Source: Falciphora oryzae (taxonomy: Eukaryota; Ascomycota; Sordariomycetes; Magnaporthales; Magnaporthaceae). From it: a stretch of DNA of 64,000 nucleotides. The stretch spans positions 493,618 through 557,617 of the forward strand of contig JNVV01000014.1 of the NCBI GenBank assembly GCA_000733355.1, read 5' to 3'. Shown in pieces: positions 32,702 through 45,377 of the stretch. The notes beneath the pieces are model-generated. The model searched no databases, had not been told where the DNA came from, and saw only the letters and a program-made list of their open reading frames with translations. A program made the translations under genes and the position numbers. Every line of letters starts with the position of its first letter. The first letter of the stretch is position 1.

Positions 32702-33928
32702 CTAGTCCTGGTAATCGCCGCCAGACAGGGAGAAGGGCCCGCGCGTCTCGAGCTTCTCCTTGAGGTACTCGTACACGGTGAAGGTGACGGCCTGGCCCGG
32801 GGCCACACGCATGATGCGCGGCGTGATGCCCTTGTAGAATGCGTGGAAACCTTCTTGTCTGCGTTGTTGGATTGAAGGAGTCAGCCAAAGAAGCCGGACG
32901 TGAAGCAGAGGAAAGACAAGGCCACCACCGCTCACTTGAACATATCACCCGCAATCTGCGCAATCCTCCTAAACGCGCCGACGCCCTCGACCGCCTGCGC
33001 CTTTTGCAGGCGCGTCTTGATGGTGTCGATGGGCGCGTTGCTCAGGGGGCCCATGGCGCCCGACACGAGCCCGATCAGGGTGGTCTGGTAACCCGGGAGC
33101 GTGGACCCGGCGTACTCGGGCTGCCACGCGACGAGCGACTCCTTGAAATATGTGTAGGCGGTGAAGTTGACGGCCTGGTTGGAGCCCTGGCGCAGCGCCG
33201 TCAGCGACACGCCGCGGTACAACGCCCCGAAGCCTTCCTCCTTGACGACCGTGTAGAGCGCGTGTGCGGCGTTGCGGTACTTGGGGATGTCGAGCGGGTC
33301 CGCCATCGAGTGGTGCTGCGCCTGCAGCCGGATCTTGATGACCTCCATGGGGGTCACGACCGCCACGGCCTCGGTCACGCCGGCGGCCAGTCCGGCTGTT
33401 GTTGGTTTGCCCCCTCTTTGGTCAGACGACACTACTGTCCTAACAGATATGGGATGGAGAGAGACTAGGCAGGCAAAACAGCAGCAGCGATGGCAAAAAC
33501 CCACCTAGGAACGTGGCCTGCCCCGTCACGGCGCCCGTCTGCTTGTCGGCCAGCAGCTGCTTGTAGGCCTCGAAGCTGGTGAAGCGGATGGCCATCTTGG
33601 GCACGATGCCCGTCAGGACCGCGCCCAGGCCCTTGTAGAGCCCCAGCGGCGTCTCCTTGCGCACAATCTCGCTGCCCGTCTTGATGAAGCCGCGCTTGGG
33701 CGCCCCAGGCTGCCGCGCCCGCCGCGACAGCTGCATCCGCACCTTGATCGTGTCGAGCGGGTGGCACACCAGCGCCTCCATCATGCCGGCCCCTCCGCCC
33801 GCTGGTGGGCCGTTAGCCATGGACATCTCTCCATTTGTTTCCCTCCCGAGGCGTCAGGAACCCCTACCTATTAGGTTGACTGCCGCCGACGGTGGCGGCT
33901 TGCCGTCCTTGGCTACTTTTGTTGCCAT
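32702..33928 (-). CDS. acuL: Mitochondrial succinate/fumarate carrier
   Basis: Inner-membrane carrier of the SLC25 family (yeast Sfc1, Aspergillus AcuL) that imports succinate in exchange for fumarate during growth on acetate or ethanol. Exons 33868-33928, 33505-33801, 32936-33395 and 32702-32858 give 324 aa. Three repeats carry the carrier signature: CHPLDTIKVRMQ, VTPMEVIKIRLQ and NAPIDTIKTRLQ. Sfc1-type sequence includes GIVPKMAIRFTSFEAYK, IGLVSGAMGPLSNAP and KGITPRIMRVAPGQAVTFTV. The short first exon (MATKVAKDGKPPPSAAVNLI) joins AGGGAGMMEALVCHP, as in homologues. The ATG at 33826 lies inside intron 1 and is not the start. Confidence 0.93.
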
Positions 33929-36430
33929 GGCGCTGGCTGTCTATCAAGCGCTCTCCCGTCTCCTCGCTCCCTATCCTGCCTTCCGGGGCCCGTGAGCTGC
34001 CGGTTTTGCTGCCGATATCAAGCTCGAGATTGGTGTGCCTTGTTTCGCTTCTTTGTTCCGACTCCTGACGCGTTTAGATCAGGGTTCTTTTTTGCAGTCG
34101 CAAGCGCCGAAAGCTGTTTTTAGTCGACAATAGAAGCGACAGAAGCGTCAAACCCAGATCGCGTGCCCTGCCAGGGTTCTTTGTTCGGGTCGCAGGTGCA
34201 GACTTTCACGTGCTTCCGCTCCCTTGGGAGTCCAACAACGGCCTGGCCTGGCTTGCAGACGGCAGCTCCGACAAGGAACACCCCAGCTGGGAGTATCTGA
34301 ATGCGCCTCTATAGCCACTTCCGTTTCGGCAGCCGGACACCGAGTAGTGGAGCTCAATGGCGAACCGAGGACCGTGTGGACGGTGTAAGTGAGGATGCAC
34401 TTGGGGCTCTGTCGCGTCGCGATAAGCAAGCTGCTGCCGCATGCAACCCGGTCGGATGTGTTCATGCACAAGACCAGAGGATAAAAGAAGAAAAGAATGC
34501 AAGGCAGGGCGAAGGAGGGTATGTGTCCGTGTAAAAAGAAGCGTGTCACCGTCTGAACATGACACGCGCGGCGGAGGCTAACAATGCCTCGGCACTATGA
34601 CGGAGGGCAAGGAAGGGGAAAGACACCAAAAAAGCCACGCGATGGGGGGTAGCTCCGAGCGCCAAGCTTGGGGTAAGGGGCGGGAGCAGGGTTAGTTATA
34701 TGTAGCAAGCCAAGCAGCAGAGAAAGGACTTGGCCCAGCCCCTGGGGCTTCCGGGGAAGATGGCCAAGTGACTCAAGGAGGGAAAGAGGAAGAGCCGGGT
34801 CGGCAAAGGGAATGTACCTCCCGGTATGTGCCGTGTGTGCCTATCTTTTTTTTTTTTTACCTCTGGCCCGAGAAGCAAGGGGTACACATCAGCTGCCATT
34901 GGAACCGATGGCCAAGGAGTCCCCCGGGCTAAGGATGGCTGGCTGGCTGCTGTCAGGGATGCTTTGTGCCGGGGCGCGCGGGCGGCTCGTCCCTCCTGAC
35001 AAACCCTCCCTAGCCGTGCTAGCTTGCAGCCGTGAGGAATATTGAAAGGAGAACAAAAAAACAGAGGGATCCGGAATGTTTGCCCCTAGCAGCAGCTCCC
35101 GCCGAAACACAGGGAAATAAGCACGTGCGAGCCACGGCCAGCGGGTGCTTGGCTTGGACGTAATTGTGCACCATACAAAGAATGGGCACATGGCCTGGGG
35201 AGTGACGGATATGGGTTGAACACACTACGGGATCAGCCAAGGACTTGCACATACCACCTCTGAAGTGAGTGCTACGGTCATCGTTGTGGGGGTTTGAGCT
35301 GGGGGCGAACGGCCAGCCGGAACCGCGTCGCTTCGGCCGAAGGGCAGTCACTTTTATGTTCCGTTCTTGTTACAAGAGTGACGTGCTAGCTTGGGCGGAT
35401 CGGCGGCCCCAAGACTGAATATGTCCACTCGCTATGTGATTGTTGTGAATGAAGCGCTGGCCTGGAATGCACAAATTCCAACAGGAATAAAATCCGTATG
35501 CATAGCTTGATCGATCTTACCTGGACTCAAACCCCAATTCACCTCGGCCATCGTCGGCTTGTGACAGCCGCAGTCGCCCGCTGGAACAAAAACAAGGGGC
35601 CGAGGGGCGTCTGTCAAGTGACGTATTATACTGAACGAACCCCTGCCCTGCCCCCACGATAACCGACCAGCAGCCGGCAAGACTTCCTTGCAGCGTCGCA
35701 GCTTGTGATTTTGCGGGGGAGTGGGGTTCCGTCTGGCCGCACAGCCCAGCCCAGCCCAGCCCGCTGGAATCGAGCTGGTCTCCATCAGCAGCAGCAGCCA
35801 TTTAGGAAGCAGGCTGCCTCGTTGAAGATCTGTCTAGCCGCATCCGTCAGATTGCATACACCCGCCTCGGCCAGGGAAAGTCGCCCTATCCCGAAGCAGC
35901 ATGACGGCCAGAGTTCGGCATGCCAAGGCTATTACCGACGGATGGGAGCGAGGCGAGAAGGCCTCGGATTTTGTCCACCTTCTGCACGGCGGCCGGCCTG
36001 CTAGTAGGATGTAGTCTATAATTTTTGTGCCTAGATAGCATTACTACCTTCTTGTCCCATACACGAGATATAAGCCCCTGCGGGCCTAGCCCCTCCCAAA
36101 ACTCCTTCTTGCGCCGATATAAATTTTTTTTTTTTTTTTTTTTGCGTTGGTTAACCACCCAGATCCCTAAGATAAACAACGTGCACCTTCCCGTGCCGCT
36201 CCTCATGCTGGGCTCATGCATCAAAACACCCAAAAGGCGAGGCATAAAATGTTCCAATGTATCGGCCACGCTGCACATGCAGAAAAGAAAAAGAATAAAG
36301 ACATGTGAGGGTATGATGCAGAAAGAGAAAGAAAGATGACAAATAAATGGCAGGCTCATGATGGCGGAAGAAATGGTGAGTAAATAAACAGACAAAAAAA
36401 AGGGGAAATATGGGAAGAAAAGCGAAGCCG
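33929..36430. other. Spacer between acuL and sconB
   Basis: About 2.5 kb holding the acuL upstream region and sconB 3' end. No gene supported. A 20-T run lies at 36124-36143. Confidence 0.5.
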
Positions 36431-39005
36431 CTAACTAGGCGTGCCCAGCTCCTCCATGCCCTCAGTGTCGTGGAAGCTGTACAGGCGCACCTCGCCGTCC
36501 TCGCCGCCCGAGGCCATGCGCGAGTCGCTGAGGCTGACGCACGTCACCGGGCCCCGGTGGCCGGTGAAGGTGCGCTCGCACCTGCCCGACGTCGGCTCCC
36601 AGACCTTGACCATGCCATCGTTGGCTGCCGTCACGGCCCGCAGAGTGTCGCCCGCCAGGCCCCAGATGCCCTCGAAATGCCCAAAGAAGGTCTTGAGGCA
36701 CCGCCCCGTCGCCGTGTCGATCAGCCGGATCGTCGAGTCCAGCCCGCCCGACAGCATATATCGACTCGGCAGCGGCCGCGTCGAGTCCGCGGTGAAGGCG
36801 TCGCCGTATGCGGCCCGGAGCCGGCTGGGAGAGAGGTCGGCTTCCTGCTGCGGGGACATTGACCTGGCGCCGTTCTGGGATGTGGTGTTGGTGGCAGGCG
36901 GATGCAGCAGGCTCTCATCGGGCTCAAAATCGGGCGGCAGAGGCAGAACCTGCTGGACGTGGGCGGTGTGGCTGTCAAAGGTGCGGATGCACTGCTTGGT
37001 GTTGAGGTCCCACAGCTTGACCTTGAAGTCGTCCGAGGCCGAGAAGACGGTGCGGGACTCGGTGTCGACGCGGACCGAGTTGACCCAGTCCGTGTGGCCC
37101 TTGAGGCAGAAGGTCTCCTTGGTGACAAAGTTGAAGACCTTGACGCGCGTGTCGATGGAGCCCGAGGCCAGGAACTCGCCCTCAAAGTGGACGCCGATGA
37201 CACCGTCCGAGTGGCCCTGCAGGCTGCTCAGCAGCTCGCCCGTGTGCCAGTTCCAGATCTTGACCGTGTTGTCGAGACTGCCGCTGATGAGCTTGCTGTC
37301 GTCAAACTGCAGCGTGCGGATCCCGCGCGTATGGCCCGTGAGCGTCCGCAGCTCTCGCCCAGTCTCGATGTCCCAAATCTTTATGGTGGCGTCGTACGAG
37401 CCCGTGGCTAGGATGTTGTCCAGCAGCTGCAGGCACGTCACGCCGTTTGTATGGCCCTTCAGAATCTTGATGGAGCACTTTCCGTGCCGCCAGTTGTATC
37501 CGATCCGGAACCGGTCCCTATACACGTCCTTGAACGGTCGCGACTTTGGCTTCTGCGGCTGCCGTTGCTGATCCGCCTCTACGCGGCTGCCGCTGCCCAC
37601 CCTCGACAGGCACTGTCGCTTGAGCTGCGAGGACTCCTCTTCCACCTCGCGCTCCCTTTTCGGCGGCGTCGGCGATCGGAGTGAAAGGGGAGTCGGAATC
37701 CGAGGCGGTGGTGTGTATTCGGCGCCGTTGGTAATCTGTCGCGCCCTGTTCTTTTCTATTTGCTGCTGTCTTGACCAGTCCTTCAGCCTCTTGCGCTCGA
37801 GCAGTGGCAGGCCCCAGCCGCATTTTGTGCACTTCCGGTCGATGTGTTGCTCTGTCGGACAGCGAAGTCGTCAGTTCCGAGCTGCCCAAAGCAAGGAAAG
37901 ATGGACAGGTATATAAACAAAAGCCACCCACCACACATGTGATGCCACACCTGGTCGTCGTCGGCTAGCTGGCGCCACTGGCGGCTGACCTGGGCAGCCT
38001 TGCAGAGGGAAACCGTGTCGAGGTAGGACAGGATCTTGTATGAGATCTCGGCGGGGAGAGCGGTGACGAAGTCGATCTTGAGCTGCTCGTGAACCTCGCG
38101 CGAGACGGTCGAGAGCTGTGGGAAGCAGCACTGCGTGATGATACCCTGGAGCATCAGCTCGCGGTGCTTGGCCGGCGCCGCTGAGAAAAGTGACCAGACG
38201 TGCGTGATGGCCTGCTTGTCGGCATTGGGAAGCCTCTCGAGGGACTGGTTTGAGACAAGTCGCAAAGTTAGTCATAGGAGCAACAAGGCAAGAAGACAAG
38301 GGATATGCAAGCGGGTAGGCATACGTTCTGTATCGAGACCATCTTGGTCTCGTCGGCAGCCCTCCGGCACTTGAGGTCGGGGCGGTGACGGTAACAGAAC
38401 TTGCTGTTCGAGTCTCTAGGCGGGACTATGCCCGTCGACGAGGCTGAAGGCGGGTGGTTGCTCTCCGACTTGGCAACGGGGGCGTACAGGCCTGGGATGT
38501 GCTCCCGCAGGAACGGCGTCATCGCCTTGCCGATGGTCTGGGTCGCCATGGCGGGCAGCCTGGGGTGGTGGTGGTCCTTGTCCTCGGGTCGTCTTCGATC
38601 GCAGTTCTTCTCGCGGTCGGCGAGCGTCAGGGACGCCTCATCGTCTGGCGTCGTCTTGTTTGGTCGGTCTGAGAGAGGGATGTATGCCGGTCGCTGTCTC
38701 TGGCGAGACAGGTGTGTCGACGTTCGAGGAGTCGAGGCGGCTGCGGAGGACAATAATGACTCCGCGGGCGTCGTCGAAGGTTCGGTTGGGTCTTGGGTCT
38801 CAGAGCTTATGGAAGGCCGGCCCGGGGTGGGAGCGCCGGAGCTAGCACTGGGATTGGAGGCGGCAGATTGCAGGAGCGGCATGTCATTGTGCCTGTGCTG
38901 GGGTGAGCGGCCAGGGGCTACGACGACATGGCTGTTGCGAGAGGCAGCAGCAGCAGCATTGCTGTGCTCTGGGTGCGCCGTGGCAGCATCTGGACTCATG
39001 TCCAT
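36431..39005 (-). CDS. sconB: Sulfur-control F-box/WD40 protein SconB (Met30)
   Basis: Substrate receptor of an SCF ubiquitin ligase that represses sulfur assimilation by targeting the bZIP activator CYS3/MetR (SconB in Aspergillus, scon-2 in Neurospora, Met30 in yeast). Exons 38325-39005, 37932-38244 and 36431-37851 give 804 aa; both introns are 80 bp. Family marks: [36 protein letters not shown], the F-box around residues 280-325 ([13 protein letters not shown]), then [20 protein letters not shown], and seven WD repeats from about residue 455 to the end ([25 protein letters not shown] and so on). The Ala/Ser-rich first ~150 residues extend beyond other family members; [10 protein letters not shown] at about residue 152 is an alternative start. 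Confidence 0.93.
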
Positions 39006-39141
39006 GCAATATCACGGCGAGCGAGCGAGAGGTGAAGGAGGGGGAGCAGCCAGGGGGTGGTGGGCAAGCAAAAGCAAGCGCGGCAGCGTGCACAGGCTCA
39101 AGCGCCACTGGCTGGTCGCGGTGGCGTCGCTAACCGTGCAA

Positions 39142-39151
39142 ATGATGCCAG
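39142..39151 (+). promoter_or_regulatory. Near-match CYS3/MetR site upstream of sconB
   Basis: ATGATGCCAG matches the Neurospora CYS3 consensus ATGRYRYCAT at 9 of 10 positions, about 140 bp before the sconB start. Confidence 0.4.
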
Positions 39152-39944
39152 CACCCAAGAGGGCCTGCCATTGGAATCTGCACCAGACGGGCGCAGGTCG
39201 GCAGGCTGGGTGGACGAGCAATGCGACCAGACTTGTTGAAGGTGTGGGAGTCTGATGGCGATGGCGTGCTGGCAGGGGAGATTGACTCGAGAGCCAAATT
39301 GATGCGCTGCGCTAGCTGCTGTCAAGAGCAGATGTGGTCCAAGCTCGGGCTGGGGCGATAGGCGGGAAGAAGATGGGAATCAGCCTCAACCGCGAAAGAA
39401 AAAAAAAAAAAGGAGCGGTTTTTGTCAAACAGTGGAGCAAGGCCCTCCGCAAAAGTCAGTGAGGTCTCGTGGTAGCTTTCCTGCGGCCGCTTGCTTCCTG
39501 CAACCCCTTTGGACACGCCGTTTATGCCCAAACCCAAACTCTCTCGTAAATCTACACAGCTCTCGGTAGCACAAACACGCCACACCGAGCTTGGGGCCGC
39601 TCGCCACCGACCCTTGCCCAGTCAAGAGACCAGCCGCGGTCGTCGGGTCGGCTCGGGTCTTGGGACGACGGTTATCGCATCTCGGTGTGCAAGCTAATTT
39701 TGTATATATTCCCGCCGCCTCTCGCCCGCCTTTGATGATTTTTGCTCGGAATCCTAACAGATAAAGGTGACGATGCAATGAAAACTCGCGGCCGACATCG
39801 GCGAGGAGGCCTGGATCCCCCTGCCTGCACTGCACTGGCAATTGTGCGTGCATGCTGACTGCGCTGCGCCCTTTTCAATCGTCGCTCATCGGTGGGGACA
39901 ATGGCGAGCAATCCAGGGGCGAGGCTTTGTTGCTTGGGCGCCAA

Positions 39945-39954
39945 ATGGCATCAT
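39945..39954 (+). promoter_or_regulatory. Perfect CYS3/MetR consensus site upstream of sconB
   Basis: ATGGCATCAT fits ATGRYRYCAT exactly, about 940 bp before the sconB start. CYS3 is known to activate scon-2 in Neurospora, so the location fits the known feedback loop. Confidence 0.5.
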
Positions 39955-40704
39955 TCGCGGCCCCTCTCGTTCGCTGCCGGATGTCGGGTACCCTGAGATG
40001 GACAAGACGTGGGATCCTGGTGTGGCTGCTAACATACGAGACCTCCCCCTTGGCGCGGGTGTCATGTTAGCGTTGGGGTTGGACGAGACTTCAATGCCTG
40101 ACTCCACACTGCTACCAGCCAGGCGGCTTCCGCTCAACTTTCAGCCCTCATTCAGCCCCAGCCCTCACTCCACACTGCCGGAGAAAGCCACTGCAGGTGC
40201 CATCACATCGATCGATCTCGCCTTGTGTATCCCAGATCCCCATTAGCCTCGCCCCGGCTCCCCCTCGTCAACTGCCGGCGCCGGCGAGTTTATCCCAGCA
40301 TTTTTCTTCCTTTTGTGGATTGTCGTGAGACGCTGTGAAGGTTCATATCAGACCCAAGCCGTTGGGCGCTCACCTCGTTCCTGTCCCGCATGTGTGGTCA
40401 TGTCTTTAACACAACCATGCGTTTGGCAACCCTCAATGCTACGAATGGCCAGCGAATGAGATGGACGGCCGGGCCATCCCGAAGAAGGTCATGCCGCCCC
40501 TGGATCGCACGTTGGGCTGAGATTCTTCCAGAAACCATGGCCGTGACGCCATTCTGGGGTTCAACATTTTTTCGCGCCTCCTTCCTACGAACCGCAGCCT
40601 GACATTGTGAAATTCCATATTATTTCGAATTAGGTATCAACGGATAGGTATCGTATTGGTCATCACGATCGGCCCATCGACACAGGCAAAGCCTGACCGA
40701 AACC

Positions 40705-43700
40705 CTAGATCCCGCGGCCAGCATTCCTCATCCCCGTCGTCGAGACGCCAATGAACTCGTTGATCTCGATGGCCGAGCTGGCCGCCACCGTCGTCTCCTT
40801 CTCCACTGCCGGCACCCTCTGCAGCGTCGCCAGCGCCACCCGCTCCGCCTCGACCGCCTTGGCCCTCTCTTCCTTCTCCCTGTCCCGCCGCTCGCGGTCC
40901 TCCCGTACCGCCGCCGGGTCCGCTCCCGCCGTAGTGGCAGCATCAGCAGCAGCAGCAGTAGCGGCATCTTCCTGCTCCCTCTTCTCCGCATCCTTCTCCC
41001 CATCCTCGTCGTCGGTCGGCTTCTTGCCCACCCTCAGCCCCTTGCGCCTCTCGGCGTACGCCGCCGCCATCTTGGCCGCGGCCGCCTCGTCAATGTGCGC
41101 CGTGTAGACTGGCCGGCCCATGGCGCCCGGCCCTGACGGCTGGCTCAGCTGGATCTTGCGCACGGCGGCGAGCAGGGCGCAGTAGAACTTGTTGGACCGC
41201 GCGGCGCGCAGGCGCTCGTTGGCCCAGTTGCTGCGGTGCGCGACGCTGCAGCGGAGCTCGAGCTTGTTGAGCTCGTGCACACCCACAAGCCCGCACGTCA
41301 CGTCAGGCATGTAGTCGCGCCGGTTCTCGGGCGCCGTCACGAACGCCGCCAGCTCGCGCCGCAGCGCCGCCAGGTCCTGGAACGACGTGGTGAAGTCGAC
41401 AAACATGGACAGCCACTGCCGGTTCACTCCCGAGCGCGTGATGTTCTCGACCCGCTTCATGACCAGCTGCTGGTTCTGGATCTGCATGTCGGAGCCCGTG
41501 TCGACGCGCCGGAACACCGTGTAGAGCAGCGAGACGCGCTTCACCACGCACGCCGTCGCCGTCGTCGACGACAGGTTGTACACCTCGACCCGGTCGCCCA
41601 CGTCGAACGGGTGGTCGAAGAAGACGTACACGACCCCGATCAGGAAGTGGTGCGCCGCCCGGCCCGCCGCGAACCCGAGCCCGACCGCCAGCACCGAGAC
41701 CTGCTGCTGGATCTGCTTGATCGAGGGGACGTAGATGAGCACTGCGGGTAGGGTTTTCCGCTGGCGTTAGCTCGTTCCTCTTCTCATGCAAAGAAAGGCA
41801 GGGGAGAGACAAAGACTCACTTATAAAGAAGATCATGATAAACGCCAGCAGCGTCAGGCACACCCAGTCAAACGTGTTGATGCAGTGGTCGGCCGCGTGC
41901 ATGCCCTTGTACACGTCGTGGCGCATCTTGCCCGCCTCGACGACGGCCATGACCATCTCGTCGAGCCGCACGTCGCCCGCCCCGTCCGGGTCCAGCACCT
42001 TGAACGCCGCGGCGGCCTCGTCCTTCCTGTACGGTCCCAGGACCTCGGCCACGTCGGCGGCCGTCAGCACTTCGGCCCCGCTAGCAGCCAGGGGCACCCA
42101 GATGCGGCGGGCGAGCGCCGCGGCAGCGCGCGGGGACGCCAGGCAACGCTCGACGGCGGCGTACGACGACGACGGCCGGAACCAGTGCGACTTGGGGTCG
42201 GTCGAGGACACAAAGTTGCCAAAGAAGGACGCCATGCCGTACGAGTCGACGCCCAGCCGCGACAGGTACGTGGTCGCGTGGCGGCGCCGCGTCGTGTGCT
42301 CGCGCCCGCCGTGCGCGTCGCGGATGACGGTGTCCTCCTCGTCAAAGGCGCCCGAGTGCGCCGGGTGGAGGTAGAGTGACGCCTCGTACAGCGTGATGAG
42401 GGCGTTCATCATGTCCTTGGACTTAAGGATCTTGGTGTCTGTGTTGGTTGGGTTAGTCTTGTCCTGCCCCTTTTGGCTCCATTGAGATATCCATGATACT
42501 AAAAAAGAACACGACTGGATAGACTTACGGTTTCCCCGATAGTGGTAGTGGATCGAGATGTACAGGATCATCATCTTCTCGACCAGGTAGAAGCCGGCCC
42601 AGAGGGTGACCTGCTCGAGGATGTCGGAGATCACGTCGTCCCAGCCGACATCGTCGGGGCCCTTGTCTTTCTTGATAGCGAGCTCGTCGTTCAGAGTGAT
42701 CAGCTAATATGGCGTGATGTTTTGGTCTCAGCACTTGAACGTCTCCTCCGGATCTCTTGCGGCTCACCCGCCTTTGACGTGTCCCAGTGACGCTGTCGAT
42801 TCAGGGGGTGGATGGGGACGGTAAGACTTACAACACTGAAGGATATAAAGCAGATGGCAATGCCAAAGGTCAGGCAGATGGGCATCCTCATGGTGCGCAG
42901 GAATCTCCAGTACTTCTGGTGTGCTGGGTTCACATATCTAGATGCATAGAAAGATGTACTATTAGCTTGTTGAAAATGGTGTGTCCGGTGAGGAAGGGAA
43001 ACTCACCTCGCGATAAACCTAAACAGGTACGGCAGCGCCAGACCGACAAGGTCAAAGAAGACGAAAGAGATCCACGAGACCAGCAGCCACGAGAAGACGT
43101 AGTAGATGAGCTGCGCCTTCCTCTTGCTCTTGACGGCGACGGGGTCTTCAAGATTGACGTCCTCGTCCTTCTCCGTGACGAGGATGGGCACGAGGAACGC
43201 GACGAAGACGACGGCCACCACCAGAAAGTACCGCAGCGCCCAGAACCACAGCTGCCGCCGCTTGTGCGCCTCGACTGGAGGGGGCAGCACGCCGTCGGGC
43301 GCTGTTACGGGGTCCTGGTCCTCGGCGGCCGCGTCCACCGGCTCCGCGTACGTCGTCGGCCCGATCCCGGCGGCGCCCGGCTGGTCGACCGTGGTGCTGT
43401 CCTTGAGCTGGTACCCGCCGCCGCCGAACCCCGTGGTCGGCATCATGGGCGTGTACTGCTGCTGCTGCTGGTTGTGGTGGCCGAGTGATGGCAGCTGAGG
43501 GATCACGTACTGCTGCTGCTGCTGCTGCGGGTTCGAGTACAGATTCACGTCCTGCATCTCGGGGCTGACGTCGTACGTCTGCCCCTGGGCCGGAGCAGCG
43601 TTGTAGGGCTGGCCCTGCCGGTGGCCGCCGTACGGGCTGTACTGAAACTGCTGCTGTTGTTGTTGTTGTTGATGCTGCTGCTGCTGCCCGTTCCCATAAC

Positions 43701-43812
43701 TAGGATCCATCGTGTACTGAGCCCGTATGTATCCCGGGTCGTACTGCGGCGGCGACTGCTGTTGCTGCTGCTGTGAAGCTTGGGACTCCGGATCCCTCCA
43801 CCGGCTGCTCAT
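40705..43812 (-). CDS. MscS-family mechanosensitive channel with EF-hand
   Basis: Fungal MscS-like channel of the Msy1/Msy2 type (endomembrane calcium handling under osmotic stress in fission yeast). Exons 43007-43812, 42832-42937, 42529-42703, 41821-42438 and 40705-41741 give 913 aa. The first ~170 residues are Gln-rich with several short poly-Q runs. Hydrophobic segments follow at about 188-215, 228-265, 285-304 and 330-350. An EF-hand loop (DPDGAGDVRLDE) lies near residue 512. The pore region has VLAVGLGFAAGRAAHHFLIG, and the MscS beta domain has FFDHPFDVGDRVEV and NITRSG. The C-terminus is a charged Ala/Glu/Arg-rich coil. The start follows the last upstream stop and has the conserved MSSRW-type opening. 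Confidence 0.9.
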
Positions 43813-45377
43813 GGCGAAACGACGAAAGGGCAAAGACTGGAATGTCTCGCCAAGCCTAGTGTATTATATAGCAGCGCCCCCGAGAAGGCGCTAGCACGGG
43901 AGGTCCGAGACAGTGGCTGGGAAAAAAGGTCCAAACAACCGACGGTTGGCAAGCGTCTCCTAGAACACAGAAAAATATGCGCTAAAAGAAAAAAGAAGCA
44001 AGGGGAAAAAAGTGCTCAAGCGTCTCGTGGAACATCGAGGCGAGAAAGATACGAGAATGATATGATTGCCTGGTCCGTTACGAAATAATACCTGAACGGG
44101 CTAGCTGCCTCCTGGCGCGGCAGTGGTCGAGGTGCAACCAACCAACCATTCCTTCCCCTTGACCGTCCACGTCAGCCCTAAGCCATCTGCATCGCGCCTC
44201 AAGACCCTGCGGCCGGGGATCCCTCTGTGGTGGCCTTGGACCTTGCATGCTGTATCCGGGGCTGAGAAGTCGAGCCTAGGTACCCCATGCAGATCGACGG
44301 CGCAGCACCCAGAGAGAAAGAAAAAAAAAAACGCTGACTGGAGAACGATTGGCGGTGCGTTGCGGTGTGATGGGAGGAGGTGCCTAATTTGGCTAGGGAT
44401 GACGCTGAGCCGGCCGACCCCAGCCTTGTTCGCGTCAGCGAGACACCCTAAGCGAGCCGTCGTAAATAATTAGCCAGTCCGGCCTGTGCTGTGTTCCAAA
44501 ACCAACAGCAGCGGTGTAATTTCCCGCCAAGGATCGTGATGCCTGACCTGGCCAACTTCAAAGGCGACAACACTTTCTTCTCGAACAGGAAAGATGGGCA
44601 TCTAGCTCGAGTTGGGCTCCTTATCTCAACCAAATCACGGCCCAGGGGATCGAGGTGCTGGCTAGGCAGACATTTTCGGGGAGCTTGCAAGCTAAAGTTT
44701 GTCTTGGTTAGTCTCCCCTGGTGCCGACGTTCAACTTTACCTCGACCCAACGCCTTTACCGTGATCTCAAGCGAAGGAGAACCTCGGTGTGACTGCGGAT
44801 TCATCCAATTCATGGGGGTCGAGGTGATGCGCGTGCGCGTAGTAAGGAGTCAAATCAACCAAGACGCTGCGCCCAGTAATACATCATAAGCAGGCGTAGC
44901 ACTGCCCCCAGCCACAAGTTTGGCCCGCACCGCCTGCGCTCAGCCTTACCACCCCTGCTTTTTTTGGCCACCCTTGCCTAAAACCCGGAGCCATATGGAG
45001 AGAAGTTGGGATGATTGGTCTAGACCCCTACTACAGGTTCGAGGCATGTGAAACAACACCACAGCATTCGAAAACGAGGAGCAGCAAAAGACGAGCACTA
45101 CATTGAAATGCATCGCAAGACCTTCGTTTCTAAGATATAAGAGATATCGTAACAAAAAAAAAAAAAAAAAAAAAAAAAGAGCAGTGTGACATGAATGCAT
45201 ATAATAAACAGTCGTGCAAAGTGTATACCCGTCAGTTCGTCCAAAGACACCGAAAGAGCGACCTGTAAGCAAACACCAAGCGCCAGAGTGGACAATCAAG
45301 CACGCCCACCAAGGACCCTTTTTACAATCCCCAACTCCCAAACCGCCTTACCAATGACAAACACTGTGCCGTCCCTT
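43813..45377. other. Spacer between acc1 and the MscS-type gene
   Basis: No gene supported; it holds the upstream region of the channel gene and the 3' end of acc1. Confidence 0.5.
45154..45178 (+). repeat. Homopolymer A run (25)
   Basis: Uninterrupted A run about 200 bp beyond the acc1 stop codon. Confidence 0.95.

Larger units (their letters stand above)
39006..40704. other. sconB upstream region
   Basis: About 1.7 kb with no gene. It contains one perfect and one near match to the CYS3/MetR site (separate entries), and the 3' end of the MscS-type gene at its right side. Confidence 0.5.

Noticed and set aside
41303..42634. Unspliced 443-aa frame of the MscS-type gene
   Set aside because: Reads through introns at 42439-42528 and 41742-41820; the spliced model restores the pore sequence.
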